DNA of 40,070 nt from Paulinella micropora (GCA_009731375.1 BJOX01000241.1:570781-610850), one strand, 5' to 3'. Positions 1 through 9,944 are shown, numbered from the stretch's first letter. Numbers and translations: made by a program. The notes: generated by a model not told the origin, from the sequence alone.

Positions 1-27
1 ATGCATCAGCCATTGACAGAGAAGCAC

Positions 28-255
<228 letters not shown>

Positions 256-345
256 CTATGCAATCGTATGAGACACACCTTGTTTCATGATCAGTCGAAC
301 GGGTCAAAGGCCCAGCCCATCCTCTTGCAATTGGGGTACCTACCT

Positions 346-569
346 ACCTATTACTCTCTATCTCTCTCTCTCTCTCTCTAACATCAATAATACCAAATAC
401 AAAGTCTAGAAACTAGAGAAAGTGTGGCAAGTATCCGTTACAGCGCTAGCTTATCAACGTGTTTGCAACAAACACCAGAAAAATTATAAACAAAAAAAAA
501 TTAAAAGAAAGAAACGAAACACAAAGCAACTAGACACATACACACACACACATGTACACACACACACAT

Positions 570-607
<38 letters not shown>

Positions 608-610
608 TGT
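346..610. repeat. CT and CA microsatellites with unique spacer
   Basis: A CT tract lies near 357-380 and CA/CATG tracts at about 538-604. Open frames across them translate only to His-Thr runs and are not credible genes. Confidence 0.85.
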
Positions 611-631
611 TTCCTTCAAATCGAAGGCTCA

Positions 632-850
632 CCTAGGTTCTCCTCGTTCGAACTTCAGCCTAACCCGCCCTGCACACAGACAGATCAATAAGCCTAGGTT
701 CTCTTCATTCCAGCCTAACCTGCCCGCCCTGCACACAGACAGACAAGCGCACACAGTCTAGACACTAGAGACAGTGGGGTGCGATGCATATGGCACTATG
801 GCCTTTGGTCCTAGATTCTCTTCGTTCCAGCCTAACACACACTGCACTTT
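632..850 (+). repeat. Degenerate tandem repeat, about 60-bp unit
   Basis: Three related copies begin with CCTAG(G/A)TTCTC near 632, 693 and 810, each continuing into CAGCCTAAC and a GCACAC(AGACAG) tail. The third is separated by unrelated sequence. Function unknown; the stretch 850-1059 shows nothing recognisable. Confidence 0.6.
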
Positions 851-1059
851 CTGTACTAGCCCTACCTTCCTTCTATTTCTTTTCAAAGTGTGTCGGTTTC
901 CTAACGACTAGTTTTCAAAAATATTTTGGCCTGCAAGATTTGATTTGCTGATTTTCGTGACACGAAAAAATACCAGGAGAATTTGCCATTTTGCATTGCA
1001 TGATACGGGTAAAGTAGCCACAACTCTGCATGCTTCTCTGTCTGTCTGTCTGTCTGAAT

Positions 1060-1105
1060 ACTATAGGGTGCCACTTTGGGGCAAAGTTTCAATAGATACC
1101 CCCAG
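1060..1105 (+). repeat. Putative terminal repeat of element A
   Basis: TATAGGGTGCCACT at 1062-1075 is identical to 30673-30686 at the start of element D. A further similarity follows (GTTTCAATA...CCCCC here, GTTCAATA...CCCCC in D). D at that point breaks into a capsid gene, which marks the motif as an element end. No opposite-end copy is visible in the window. Confidence 0.6.
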
Positions 1106-1569
1106 AGCAATCAAAATCATTCTATCGTCCTTACTCTTCATTTCGCAAACTAACAATACAGAAAGCAAATAAAGCAAAATAAGCCTTAGTGTTAAAAGTT
1201 ATCCACAATAAGAAAAAAGGTAAAATTGACTTAAACATAAAAACAAATCATAATTCACATCAACCATTGTAATAAAATAAGAAACCATAAAGCAACATCA
1301 CATAAGCCACCAACCACCTCACAAAGCAACTAATCACACCGATCCGCCAAAAATTAAGCCATCCAAAAATTAAAAAAGGAAACCACACCACACACCAAAA
1401 ACCGATAAATTCTCGCAGACAACATCAAAGTTTTTCATCACCCACAAAAGGAAAAAAATAATTATCAGCAACCACATGCTTTCGCAATCTCGCATCTTCC
1501 ACGAATTTCATTTTCAGGGAAGCAGGCAATCTCGCATCTGCCACTGATTTCATTTTCAGGGAAGTAGTG
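1106..1569. other. Element A 5' non-coding region
   Basis: AT-rich sequence between the terminus and the first gene. Two near-copies of a segment reading CAATCTCGCATCT and CATTTTCAGGGAAG lie at about 1482-1565, directly before the coiled-coil start. No gene seen. Confidence 0.5.
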
Positions 1570-2057
1570 ATGAGTAGTGGAGACGAAGGAGAAGAAGTTG
1601 ATAGGGAAGAAGGAAAGGATTGGATGGAATATTATAAGATATTCCGGAATCAAAAGTATCAAGGTCTAAAATATATGTTGAAAATAGTATTGAATTAATC
1701 AATGAAAAAATAAGTGAATTACATAAGCAGAAGGAGGATTTTGAGGAACGACTTAATGCCATAGATGATAGGCTAGCAATAATTGAAGAAAGCGATAAAA
1801 GAAAGGATGCTATCAAAAAAATGAAACGAAAGAGAAAGATGGATGAGGAGAATAAAAAGAAAGAATTAAGACTTCTTGAAAGTAGGTTAGCTACAAGAAA
1901 GCAACCACTTAGCGAGAGGGATGAAATGTATGCGAGGAACCAAATTGAGGTTGGTAAGACTTTTGAAAACATAATTGAAGCATATAATAAACATTTGCAA
2001 GATGTCCAAGAACGAATGAGGATTGCAGAAGAAAACAGGAATAGCATTAATAATTAA
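1570..2057 (+). pseudogene. Coiled-coil protein, element A (one frameshift)
   Basis: First gene of the element. The N-terminus (MSSGDEGEE..., then KDWMEYYK) matches element C (KDWDEYYK) but the frame breaks between about 1640 and 1680. The rest continues in another frame to 2057 and is rich in Lys, Arg and Glu. It contains the region shared by all three copies, YARNQIEVGKTF here, YARNLIENGKSF in C and MIERGTTF in D. Heptad-like charge pattern suggests a helical coiled coil with a basic centre. Function unknown. The start is the ATG at 1570, chosen by alignment with C. Confidence 0.7.
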
Positions 2058-2079
2058 GTGGTCTTGTTTGTGTTTGTGG

Positions 2080-2135
2080 TGCATGCCTACTCGCTCACCT
2101 CTCATCAAGCATCACGGCACACATCCACATAAGAT
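2080..2135 (+). other. Conserved non-coding block after the coiled-coil gene
   Basis: GCCTACTCGCTCACCTCTC followed by CACGGCACACA is nearly the same as 19417-19458 in element C (one substitution in the first motif), although the flanking proteins have diverged much more. Flanking GTGC and GGCAC segments could pair. Possibly a 3'-end signal or a shared upstream control region; absent from D. Confidence 0.45.
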
Positions 2136-2174
2136 CATAATAAAATCACAATCAATATTTGTTATATTATCATG

Positions 2175-2260
2175 GAACGGCTATCGGGCATATTTATTAT
2201 ACTATCATTGAACGGCTATCGGGCATATTTATTATATTATCATTGAACGGCTATCGGGCA
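2175..2260 (+). repeat. Three direct repeats, 35-bp spacing
   Basis: GAACGGCTATCGGGCA occurs at 2175-2190, 2210-2225 and 2245-2260, exactly 35 bp apart, separated by AT-rich TATTTATTAT spacers. The last copy abuts the hairpin before the next gene, so these may be operator-like sites or a simple local duplication. Confidence 0.8.
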
Positions 2261-2300
2261 CTACCCACATATGTGTTTTGTGCTTTTGATATGTGGGTAG
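2261..2300 (+). promoter_or_regulatory. 12-bp stem-loop before start codon (A)
   Basis: CTACCCACATAT (2261-2272) and its perfect complement ATATGTGGGTAG (2289-2300) flank a 16-nt loop. The ATG of the spliced gene follows 2 nt later. Equivalent stem-loops with different sequences occur at 19556-19596 and 31655-31700, always just before the same gene. Confidence 0.85.
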
Positions 2301-2302
2301 CA

Positions 2303-2792
2303 ATGGCGGAGGAAGAACCTGCCAAGGAACCAGCTGAGGAGCCTCAAGTGGAAGGAGAGGGAGACCCCGAAGTTGAGGTAGATGTTTGGGCTTTTATGCT
2401 TACTAATATATTGTTTTTGAATTTAGGATGTTGCACTCCGTTTTGCTGATATGCCTGCTGACTTAGTGGGAGTGAAAGAGGGGGCAAAGAAAGGGGCAAA
2501 GAAAGGGAGGAAGGCTGGCGATATTGGAACAAATGTAGAACCTGGAACGTATTATGCTTCAATCAATAGAGATGATGGAACTGCGAGGTTGTTTAACGAA
2601 AACAAAGCAGGAAGGGTCGCGGTTATTCAAACAAATTACCGATCGCCTCCTAAGCCAGGTCAGGAGCTGATTCACTGTGTTGTTGCTTTTACCGACAGAA
2701 CATATAGCTTATTTCGTGCATGGAAAAACATAATGCACATTTCCAGACGACTTAATCTGCGTGTCAAAACATTATATACTGTTCTAGGTTAA
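2303..2792 (+). CDS. Hairpin-led small protein, spliced (element A)
   Basis: Two exons, 2303-2377 and 2427-2792, flank a 49-nt GT-AG intron (2378-2426) in phase 0. Exon 1 gives an acidic Pro/Glu-rich N-terminus of 25 residues. Exon 2 starts DVALRFADMP, then has a Lys/Gly-rich linker and a C-terminal domain with GTYYASIN and TYSLFRAWKNIMHISRR. Element D has a 49-nt phase-0 intron after its acidic start, and its C-terminus has GTVYVVFR and TYQVFLSWENAVAISKK, so this is one fast-evolving family. Without splicing the frame ends within 30 codons of the intron. Function unknown; it may be an early regulator given the hairpin. It ends 6 bp from the convergent integrase gene. Confidence 0.75.
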
Positions 2793-2798
2793 ATTAAA

Positions 2799-3785
2799 TT
2801 ACAAGTCTAACACTTCCTTTTTCTTTCGTCTTGAGCTAGTCCGTATATTTTCCTGTTTAATATCAAGTGTTTTTAATAAATGACTTGTCTTTTTTTCTTT
2901 CGTAATTTGTTTAACTTTATCGGCTAACTGCTCTGCCTGTTCTTCGTCCGGTTGCTCATCAACATGAGTCTTTAATAATTCACTAGGCCTTACTAAGTCA
3001 TCTTCACTAAGTATGACCTTAAAGCCTTTTCTTCCTTTTACCTTGAATATAGTTTTACTAAATTGTTTATCTCGCATTGAGAAAATAGTTCGTTCAAGTT
3101 CTTTTCTCACTCTTGTCCGATTTGGGAATTCATTAATTAAAGGATTTCTATATATTTCCTGTGTGTTCTTTTCAGTCCCTTCATAGACATTAATAGGAAC
3201 TGCTTTTATTGTTGTATGATATGTTTTATTATAAGCATCAACAACCTCATGAATAATCGGCACCCGTTGAAAATTTTCATTAAATTCCCATATTAAATTT
3301 AATTCATTCCGCATTGTTCTAATAAATCTATCTATTATACAAATTGCTCTGTGGTCTCTTACTTGAACAGGTCTGTGCTCAATATTGTTTTGTCTAAAAT
3401 ATTCAGCCACTTGCCCCTTAAACTCACCGCCATTATCTGAAGTAATACTTTTAGGGACTTCTTTCGTAAATATTTTTTTTAATCCTTCCAAAACATAACC
3501 TGTAGTTTTATTTTTAATTGGCTCAATCCACCCACGACTGCTATAGACATCAATGACTACTAGTCCGAAATTATAGTTTGCATTACATTTCTTTGTAGCA
3601 ACCTTTGACATATCCATTAAGTCAATAAATACTTGGCTTAGTGGTTTAGCCTCGGGGGCTGTTATTGTGTTCCATATCTTAGCGGGCTTTGATTGCTTAT
3701 GTATTTCAATTGCTTCTTCAAGTTTTTCTTTCCGCTCTGTCTGCTCAGGAGTTTGTGGTTGTTGCTGACTATGTTTGTAGTCCAT
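2799..3785 (-). CDS. Retroviral-type (rve) integrase, element A
   Basis: 328 residues and fully open. It would insert the element DNA into the host genome. The RNase-H-like core shows VFIDLMDM (first catalytic Asp), a second beta-strand FGLVVIDVYSSRGW, ITSDNGGEFKG (second catalytic Asp) and IIDRFIRTMRN, where retroviral enzymes carry the third acidic residue as Glu. Here it is Asp, as in copies C and D. The C-terminal half has the KGRKGFK motif shared with D, in place of a typical SH3 fold or chromodomain that I can recognise. The N-terminal region is polar with no visible zinc finger. Start MDYKHS matches MDHKHS (D) and MDNKH (C). Confidence 0.88.
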   Translation of the reverse strand: MDYKHSQQQPQTPEQTERKEKLEEAIEIHKQSKPAKIWNTITAPEAKPLSQVFIDLMDMSKVATKKCNANYNFGLVVIDVYSSRGWIEPIKNKTTGYVLEGLKKIFTKEVPKSITSDNGGEFKGQVAEYFRQNNIEHRPVQVRDHRAICIIDRFIRTMRNELNLIWEFNENFQRVPIIHEVVDAYNKTYHTTIKAVPINVYEGTEKNTQEIYRNPLINEFPNRTRVRKELERTIFSMRDKQFSKTIFKVKGRKGFKVILSEDDLVRPSELLKTHVDEQPDEEQAEQLADKVKQITKEKKTSHLLKTLDIKQENIRTSSRRKKKEVLDL

Positions 3786-3794
3786 ATTATATTA

Positions 3795-4129
3795 TTAGAA
3801 TTTTAAAAACATCTTTGAGACATCATCATTATTTTTTTCTTTCTTGCTTGGATTCTCTGCTTGATTATAAACATTAACTGATATGTTTGACTTCTTACAA
3901 TTATTCCGTCCATAGGACGAACCTCCACCATATTAGGTGGAGCCTCCTTTTTTAGGTTTAGGCTTCGGCTCTTCCTCCTCACTTTCTTCACTTTCACTTT
4001 CGCTCTCATCAGGTTCAGGCTCAGACACAGGCTTTTTATTTATTTTCTTCTTTGCTTCCGCCCTCTTTCTTCTTATTTTCATCTTAGCCACCTTTTCTGC
4101 GATAATGTCGGTAAAATCACATTCTTCAT
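3795..4129 (-). CDS. Acidic/Lys-rich protein, 3' exon (element A)
   Basis: Last exon of the gene whose intact form is at 33428-33925. The exon starts at an AG acceptor (4130-4131 on this strand) in phase 1 with DEECDFTDIIAEKVAKMK, aligning to DEEVEHDFVDIVAQRVAGIK in D. Then come a Glu/Ser-rich stretch, a basic segment, SVNVYN and the terminal motif KMFLKF. One in-frame TAA interrupts it near 3933. The upstream part of the gene runs through the microsatellite exon array 4130-5935. Role unknown; highly charged, so perhaps a DNA- or scaffold-associated protein. Confidence 0.65.
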
Positions 4130-4138
4130 CTCTCTCAC

Positions 4139-4170
<32 letters not shown>

Positions 4171-4313
4171 TAAGTATAAGTAAGTAAGTAATTAAGTAAG
4201 TAAGTAAGTAAGTAAGTAAGCAAGTAAGTAAGTAAGTAAGTATAAGTAAGCATAAGTGATAGTACCTTTCTTGTCACCCTCGCCTTTGGCGCCGCGGGCC
4301 TTCCCTTTATCTG

Positions 4314-4361
<48 letters not shown>

Positions 4362-4496
4362 TAAGTAAGCGTAAGTGATAGTACCTTCCTTGTCACCCTC
4401 GGCTTCGGCGCCGCGGGCCTTCCCTTGGTCTGAGTAAATAAGTAAGTAAGTAAGTAAGTAAGTTGGTAAGTAAGTAAGTAAGTAAGTAAGTCAGTC

Positions 4497-4546
<50 letters not shown>

Positions 4547-4639
4547 ACTTAGTTGGTAAGCAAGTAAGTAAAAGTAAGCAAGTAAGTAAGCAAGCAAGTA
4601 AGTAAGTAAGCAAGTGAATAAAAGTACAAGTAAGTAAGC

Positions 4640-4682
<43 letters not shown>

Positions 4683-4747
4683 ACTATGTTAGTAAGTAAG
4701 TAAGTAAAAGTAAGCAAGTAAGTAAGTAAGCAAGTGAGTAAAAGTAC

Positions 4748-4787
<40 letters not shown>

Positions 4788-5029
4788 GTAAGTAAGTGTA
4801 AGTAAGCATAAGTGATAGTACCTTCCTTGTCACCCTCGGCTTCGGCGCCGCGGGCCTTCCCTTTGTCTGATTAAATAAGTTAAGTAAGTAAGTAAGTAAG
4901 TAGGTAAGTAAGTAAGTAAGTAAGTAACTAAGACTTAGTTAGTAAGCAAGTAAAAGTAAGCAAGTAAGTAAGCAAGCAAGTAAGTAAGTAAGCAAGTGAG
5001 TAAAAGTACAAGTAAGTAAGTAAGTAAGC

Positions 5030-5064
<35 letters not shown>

Positions 5065-5169
5065 GTAAGTAAGTAAGTAAGTGTAAGTAAGTGTAAGTAA
5101 GCATAAGTGATAGTACCTTCCTTGTCACCTCGGCTTCGGCGCCGCGGGCCTTCCCTTTGTCTGAGTAAA

Positions 5170-5217
<48 letters not shown>

Positions 5218-5292
5218 CAAGTAAGTAAGTAAGTAAAAGTAAGCAAGTAAGTAAGCAAGCAAGTAAGTAAGTAAGCAAGTGAGTAAAAGTAC

Positions 5293-5327
<35 letters not shown>

Positions 5328-5636
5328 ACTAAGTAAGTAAGCATAAGTAAGTAAGTGTAAGTAATTGTAAGTAAATGTAAGTGTTAGTACCTTTCTTTTC
5401 AGCCCCGCCTTCATCGTCGCTGCCGCTCTCGTCATCTGAGCAAGTAAGTAAGGAAGAATAAGTAAGTAAATAAGTAAGTAAGTAAGTAAGTAAGTAAGGA
5501 AGTAAGTAAGGAAGTAAGTAAGGAAGTAAGTAAGGAAGTAAGTAAGTAAGTAAGTAAGTAAAAGTAAGCTTAAGTAAGTAAGTAAGTAAGTAAGAAAAGT
5601 AAGTATAAGTAAGTAAGTAAGTAAGTATAAGTAAGC

Positions 5637-5670
<34 letters not shown>

Positions 5671-5774
5671 GAAAGTAAGCACAAGTAAGTATAAGTAAGT
5701 AAGTAAGTATAAGTAAGCATAAGTAAGTAAGTAAGTCAATTAGTAAGTAAGTAAGTAAGTAAGTAAGTAACTTC

Positions 5775-5809
<35 letters not shown>

Positions 5810-5935
5810 CATAGTACCTTCCTTGCCACCCTCTTCGTCGTCGTCGCTGCCGCTCCCGTCATCTGAGTAAGTAAGTAAGTAAGTAAGGAAGGAAGGAAGG
5901 AAGCATAAGTAGTAAGTAAGTAAGTATAAGTAAGC
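4130..5935 (-). repeat. (TTAC)n array with six 45-nt exons
   Basis: On the minus strand this is (TTAC)n microsatellite broken by six GC-rich inserts at 4266-4310, 4385-4429, 4822-4866, 5117-5160, 5391-5435 and 5818-5862. Each is preceded by AG (CAG or close) and followed by GTACT. Five are exactly 45 nt; the one at 5117 is 44 nt through loss of one C. Read in phase 1, which matches the 3' exon at 4129, each adds 15 residues such as DKGKARGAEAEGDKE or DDESGSDDEGGAEKK. Introns mostly start GTACTATCACTTATGC. The pattern fits tandem duplication of an exon-intron unit. Long open frames of Leu-Thr-Tyr through the array are meaningless translations of TTAC. Confidence 0.75.
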
Positions 5936-6033
5936 ATGCACATAATCCAAACCCAGCCTTACTGCATTTCGTCCATCCTACATGCACGAGGATCAGTCTT
6001 GCTAGGCGGTGGCGCAAGCGTGTGTTTGGTTGC

Positions 6034-7426
6034 CTAATCCAAAAAATCTCCCACTCTTTCAGCTTTTTGTTCACACTTGGTGCATCCATAGTATCCCAGC
6101 ATTTTGTGAGATAAGAGTGCCACGTGGGCTTCGTAGTCAGCGGATGCGAAGAGGACAGTAATGTCATTTTGCCGCAGATCACGCATGACGGGGAGCAGCC
6201 ATGGCGCACAGTTGACTGGTTTCTTAGGCCCTGGAACAATGTCGCTCAGCAACGTAAAACGTGGATCTGCACGAAGATAAAACTGCAAATTCAAAATCCC
6301 CATCACCACATATGAAGTGGAATGCACAGCCATTTTTTCCCCTCGAAATCGGGGATGGAATCGTAGTAGAAACCCAGCACCAACGCTGTATCGTCGTGCA
6401 CTAATTCATCCCAGGCGGGGGAGTCCCTCCAATCATGTGGGACAATGACCGCCCGCATGTTGGATTCACCTTGAGGGACGACCTCTTCCGCTGTGTCATC
6501 ATGCAATGCAATCTGCGCGGCTGAAAATCTTTCTGCCCATTGCACATAGGGCGCCACATCTGCCAACATACTACAAGATTTTCTGTTAGTGACATGTACT
6601 ATTGATTGATTTTCAAGCATGGACCTGGGTGCTTCAGGATCGCGCGCAACTGTATCCCCAGGTCGAAATGCCGCAAGGTAAACTGCTTGCTTTCCGTTGG
6701 TGTCACTTTATTACGTTTGCCGCACGAGGTACAAAAAGTAGGATAATCAGTTAAGTCCTTCATTTCCATACAACCAGAGTCACATTCCCACGGACACACG
6801 TAATAGTACTTCACTGCTTGCTCGCGTTCGCGCCGAACGCGTTTGTCGATCGTATCCCACCTCGGAATAACAGCAGCGGCCGCACCTCCATCCAGAACAA
6901 TTAAATTTATGATGTCCACTAATCCTTGCATGCACTTGCGGGATAGGTTATGTGCGCTAGCATGCTCCACCAGAAGGTCAAGCACTGAATCCAAACGTAA
7001 CCTCCCCCCTGGAAAGATAGCTTCCACTTCATCCCATTCACTGTTGTCAGCGTTTGCACATCTGTCCCGTGCTTCTGCCTCTTGAGAAAGCGGTACTGCA
7101 AAGTTGCTCCTGAACTCAGGATCATCATCCACAAATACGTCGCTGCAGCTAGCCGTTTTCTCTTCCACTGCTTCTGAAGCAGACGGCGCGGCTTCCTCGG
7201 GCGCGGCTTCCTCGGGCGCTTCAGCATGATCCAGGGAAATGTGCACGTTGTTCACTTTCTTGCGCTTGCTTGGACGATGATTTGTCCCTTTTCTCCTGAA
7301 CTGAGAGGCAGTGTAATGTGTTCCGCCTCTGTCACTAGTACTACCCTTCTCCATGTGGTTTCGTATCGTCCGCCTATTTTGAATGATTCTTCCTTGGCAC
7401 GTACCGCAAGGACATAAATCTGTCAT
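6034..7426 (-). pseudogene. EnSpm/CACTA Tnp2 transposase, N-terminal part
   Basis: Would cut and paste CACTA-type transposons. From ATG 7426 the frame opens with a Cys/His segment (CPCGTCQGRIIQNRRT...H), an acidic Ala/Glu-rich stretch, and a CPW...C / FCTSCGKR zinc-binding region, then breaks near 6605. A second frame carries LGFYYDSIPDFEGKKWLCIP and breaks near 6310. A third has DIVPGPKKPVN, LLPVMRDL and GYYGCTKCEQ, which are signatures of the Tnp2 family (PF02992, Transposase_21). Breaks may be frameshifts or small introns. The reading frame stops at 6034 and homology is lost at the TTAC array near 5935. High GC sets it apart from the virus-like genes. Confidence 0.75.
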
Positions 7427-7529
7427 GCTTGCAGAGACTCAGCTGTTATTTTCCTACCTGCACATCAGGACACATCACAAGTAGTAAGATGTCATCTCAT
7501 GTAGTACAAGCATTAAAAATATCGTGTTT

Positions 7530-7830
7530 TCAGGATTTTTACTGTAACTTCAGTATTTAGTCTTGTCAGCAAGGATTTAATCTTTTTTACACAGTATTCA
7601 ATCTTGTACAAAGGATTTAATCTTGTTATTCAAGGTTTAATCTTGTTATTCAAGGTTTAATCTTGTTAGTGAGGATCTCATCTGATCAGTCATGATTTAA
7701 TCTCGTGTCAAGTTTTTAATCTTTTCCGGTGAGATTTAATCTTGTTCAACAAGGATTTGATCTTGTTTCAAAGATTTAATCTTGTCGTCAGGATTTAATT
7801 TCATCCTATTTTCGTCTCTTTAAGGTTGTC
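7530..7830. repeat. CACTA subterminal repeat cluster
   Basis: About a dozen degenerate copies of (A)AGGATTTAATCTTGTT lie directly upstream of the Tnp2 start. Clusters of short direct and inverted repeats inside the ends are typical of CACTA elements. The segment TTTTTACTGTAACTTCAGT near 7538 is closely matched at 11162-11182. Confidence 0.65.
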
Positions 7831-7983
7831 ACTAACACTCTCGTACGGGCTTGTACCTGTGTCAATTGAGGACACTTTGTTGCTCAATACGTGCAAGCTG
7901 CTGCAATAACAATTGCAACCTACCAGACATTAAAATTTAATGAATACAGTATACGCTATACCGAACAATATGAAATGAAAACA

Positions 7984-8418
7984 TCAATGATACACAACTT
8001 TTGCCTTGTTGCAAATATTTTTCCGAACCAGCCGGTTTGTACCATAGCCGTAACTAGAGACAATCACTGGGCCGTATATTATGTCCCGCACTCTCCACAG
8101 TGTCATGGCTTGCCGGGCATAATCCCAACGTAGCTGTGCATTGAACTCCTGGCCTGTTGCGTCGGGGATGTTAGCCATCTGAGTCAAGCACCCGTCACGC
8201 AAGGCAACACATGCATTCACCCATGATGCTTTGCCCAAATAAAACACTTCCCGGGGTTCATACGCTTTACTATCTGCAGGTTGCGCTGCCCTAGCTAATG
8301 CTTCACTTGCAAACACTGTTGTTTGTTCGGGAAATACATCTCTCCAGATGCGAGTGTTTTTGGCAATGTTTTGCCACCACAATGTCCGCACTCCATCCTC
8401 CATTATCGCAAACAACAC
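7984..8418 (-). CDS. Unrecognised open reading frame
   Basis: An open frame of about 140 codons with balanced composition, including [38 protein letters not shown] and [18 protein letters not shown]. No family recognised. No ATG at its upstream edge (first internal Met near 8403), so it is probably an exon or a fragment. Upstream it meets a CCTA-type microsatellite, whose minus strand ends in ...GGTAGGTAG just before it and could serve as an acceptor. It sits outside the CACTA repeat cluster; it may be a host exon or another transposon's gene. Confidence 0.35.
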   Translation of the reverse strand: MLFAIMEDGVRTLWWQNIAKNTRIWRDVFPEQTTVFASEALARAAQPADSKAYEPREVFYLGKASWVNACVALRDGCLTQMANIPDATGQEFNAQLRWDYARQAMTLWRVRDIIYGPVIVSSYGYGTNRLVRKNICNKAKVVYH

Positions 8419-8439
8419 GTTTCGCAGCTGACATGCCCG

Positions 8440-9133
8440 CTTAGCACTACCTACCGACCTACCTACCTACCGACCTACCTACCTACCGACCTACCTACCT
8501 ACCGACCTACCGACCTACCTACCTACCGACCTACCTACCTACCGACCTACCTACCTACCGACCTACCTACCTACCGACCTACCTACCTACCGACCTACCT
8601 ACCTACCTACCTACCTACCTACCTACCTACCTACCTACCTACCTACCTACCTACCTACCTACCTANNNNNNNNNNNNNNNNNNNNNNNNNNNNNNNNNNN
8701 NNNNNNNNNNNNNNNNNNNNNNNNNNNNNNNNNNNNNNNNNNNNNNNNNNNNNNNNNNNNNNNNNNNNNNNNNNNNNNNNNNNNNNNNNNNNNNNNNNNN
8801 NNNNNNNNNNNNNNNNNNNNNNNNNNNNNNNNNNNNNNNNNNNNNNNNNNNNNNNNNNNNNNNNNNNNNNNNNNNNNNNNNNNNNNNNNNNNNNNNNNNN
8901 NNNNNNNNNNNNNNNNNNNNNNNNNNNNNNNNNNNNNNNNNNNNNNNNNNNNNNNNNNNNNNNNNNNNNNNNNNNNNNNNNNNNNNNNNNNNNNNNNNNN
9001 NNNNNNNNNNNNNNNNNNNNNNNNNNNNNNNNNNNNNNNNNNNNNNNNNNNNNNNNNNNNNNNNNNNNNNNNNNNNNNNNNNNNNNNNNNNNNNNNNNNN
9101 NNNNNNNNNNNNNNNNNNNNNNNNNNNNNNNNN
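8440..9133. repeat. (CCTA)n/(CCGA) array running into a 468-bp gap
   Basis: CCTACCTACCGA units pass into pure CCTA and then into N at 8666-9133. The gap size is set by the assembly and the true array may be longer. Confidence 0.9.
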
Positions 9134-9198
<65 letters not shown>

Positions 9199-9536
9199 CA
9201 TAATAATCATAATAATCATAATAATCATAATAATCATAATAATCATAATATTAATAATAATAATAATAATCATAGTCATAATCATAATCATAGTCATAAT
9301 CATAATCATAATCATAATCATAATCATAATCATAATCATAATCATAATCATAATCATAATCATAATCATAATCATAATCATAATCATAATCATAATCATA
9401 ATCATAATCATAATCATAATCATAATCATAATCATAATCATAATCATAATCATAATCATAATCATAATCATAATCATAATNNNNNNNNNNCATAATCATA
9501 ATAATCATAATCATAATAATCATAATCATAATAATC

Positions 9537-9621
<85 letters not shown>

Positions 9622-9670
9622 GAATAAGAATAAGAATAAGAATAAGAATAAGAATAATAATAATAAGAAC

Positions 9671-9725
<55 letters not shown>

Positions 9726-9741
9726 GTAGTAGTAGTAGTAG

Positions 9742-9816
<75 letters not shown>

Positions 9817-9848
9817 TAATAATAGTAATAATAATAATAATAATAATA

Positions 9849-9944
<96 letters not shown>

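Larger units (their letters stand above)
1060..5935 (+). mobile_element. Element A: partial Polinton-like virus
   Basis: Starts at a terminal-repeat-like motif and holds, in order, coiled-coil gene (+), hairpin-led spliced gene (+), integrase (-) and the 3' part of the acidic gene (-). It then runs into a (TTAC)n exon array and ends against unrelated transposon sequence near 5935. The order matches elements C and D. Fibre, ATPase and capsid genes are absent here; element B in reverse orientation could be the missing continuation. Confidence 0.75.

Noticed and set aside
2159-2302. Longer start for the element A spliced gene upstream of the hairpin
   Set aside because: The extension would read through the 35-bp repeats and the hairpin, and no homologue in C or D supports it.
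4307-5950. Several 100-260-residue open frames of Leu-Thr-Tyr repeats on minus
   Set aside because: They are translations of the stop-free (TTAC)n repeat; only the AG/GTACT-bounded inserts have coding character.
7530-7830. CRISPR-like array of short repeats
   Set aside because: Repeats are degenerate, spacing is irregular and no cas genes exist; context is a eukaryotic transposon end.
7832-7836. CACTA as a transposon 5' terminus
   Set aside because: It is followed by ACACTCTCG rather than the inverse of the 13813 end (CGGGG), and subterminal repeats lie on the wrong side.
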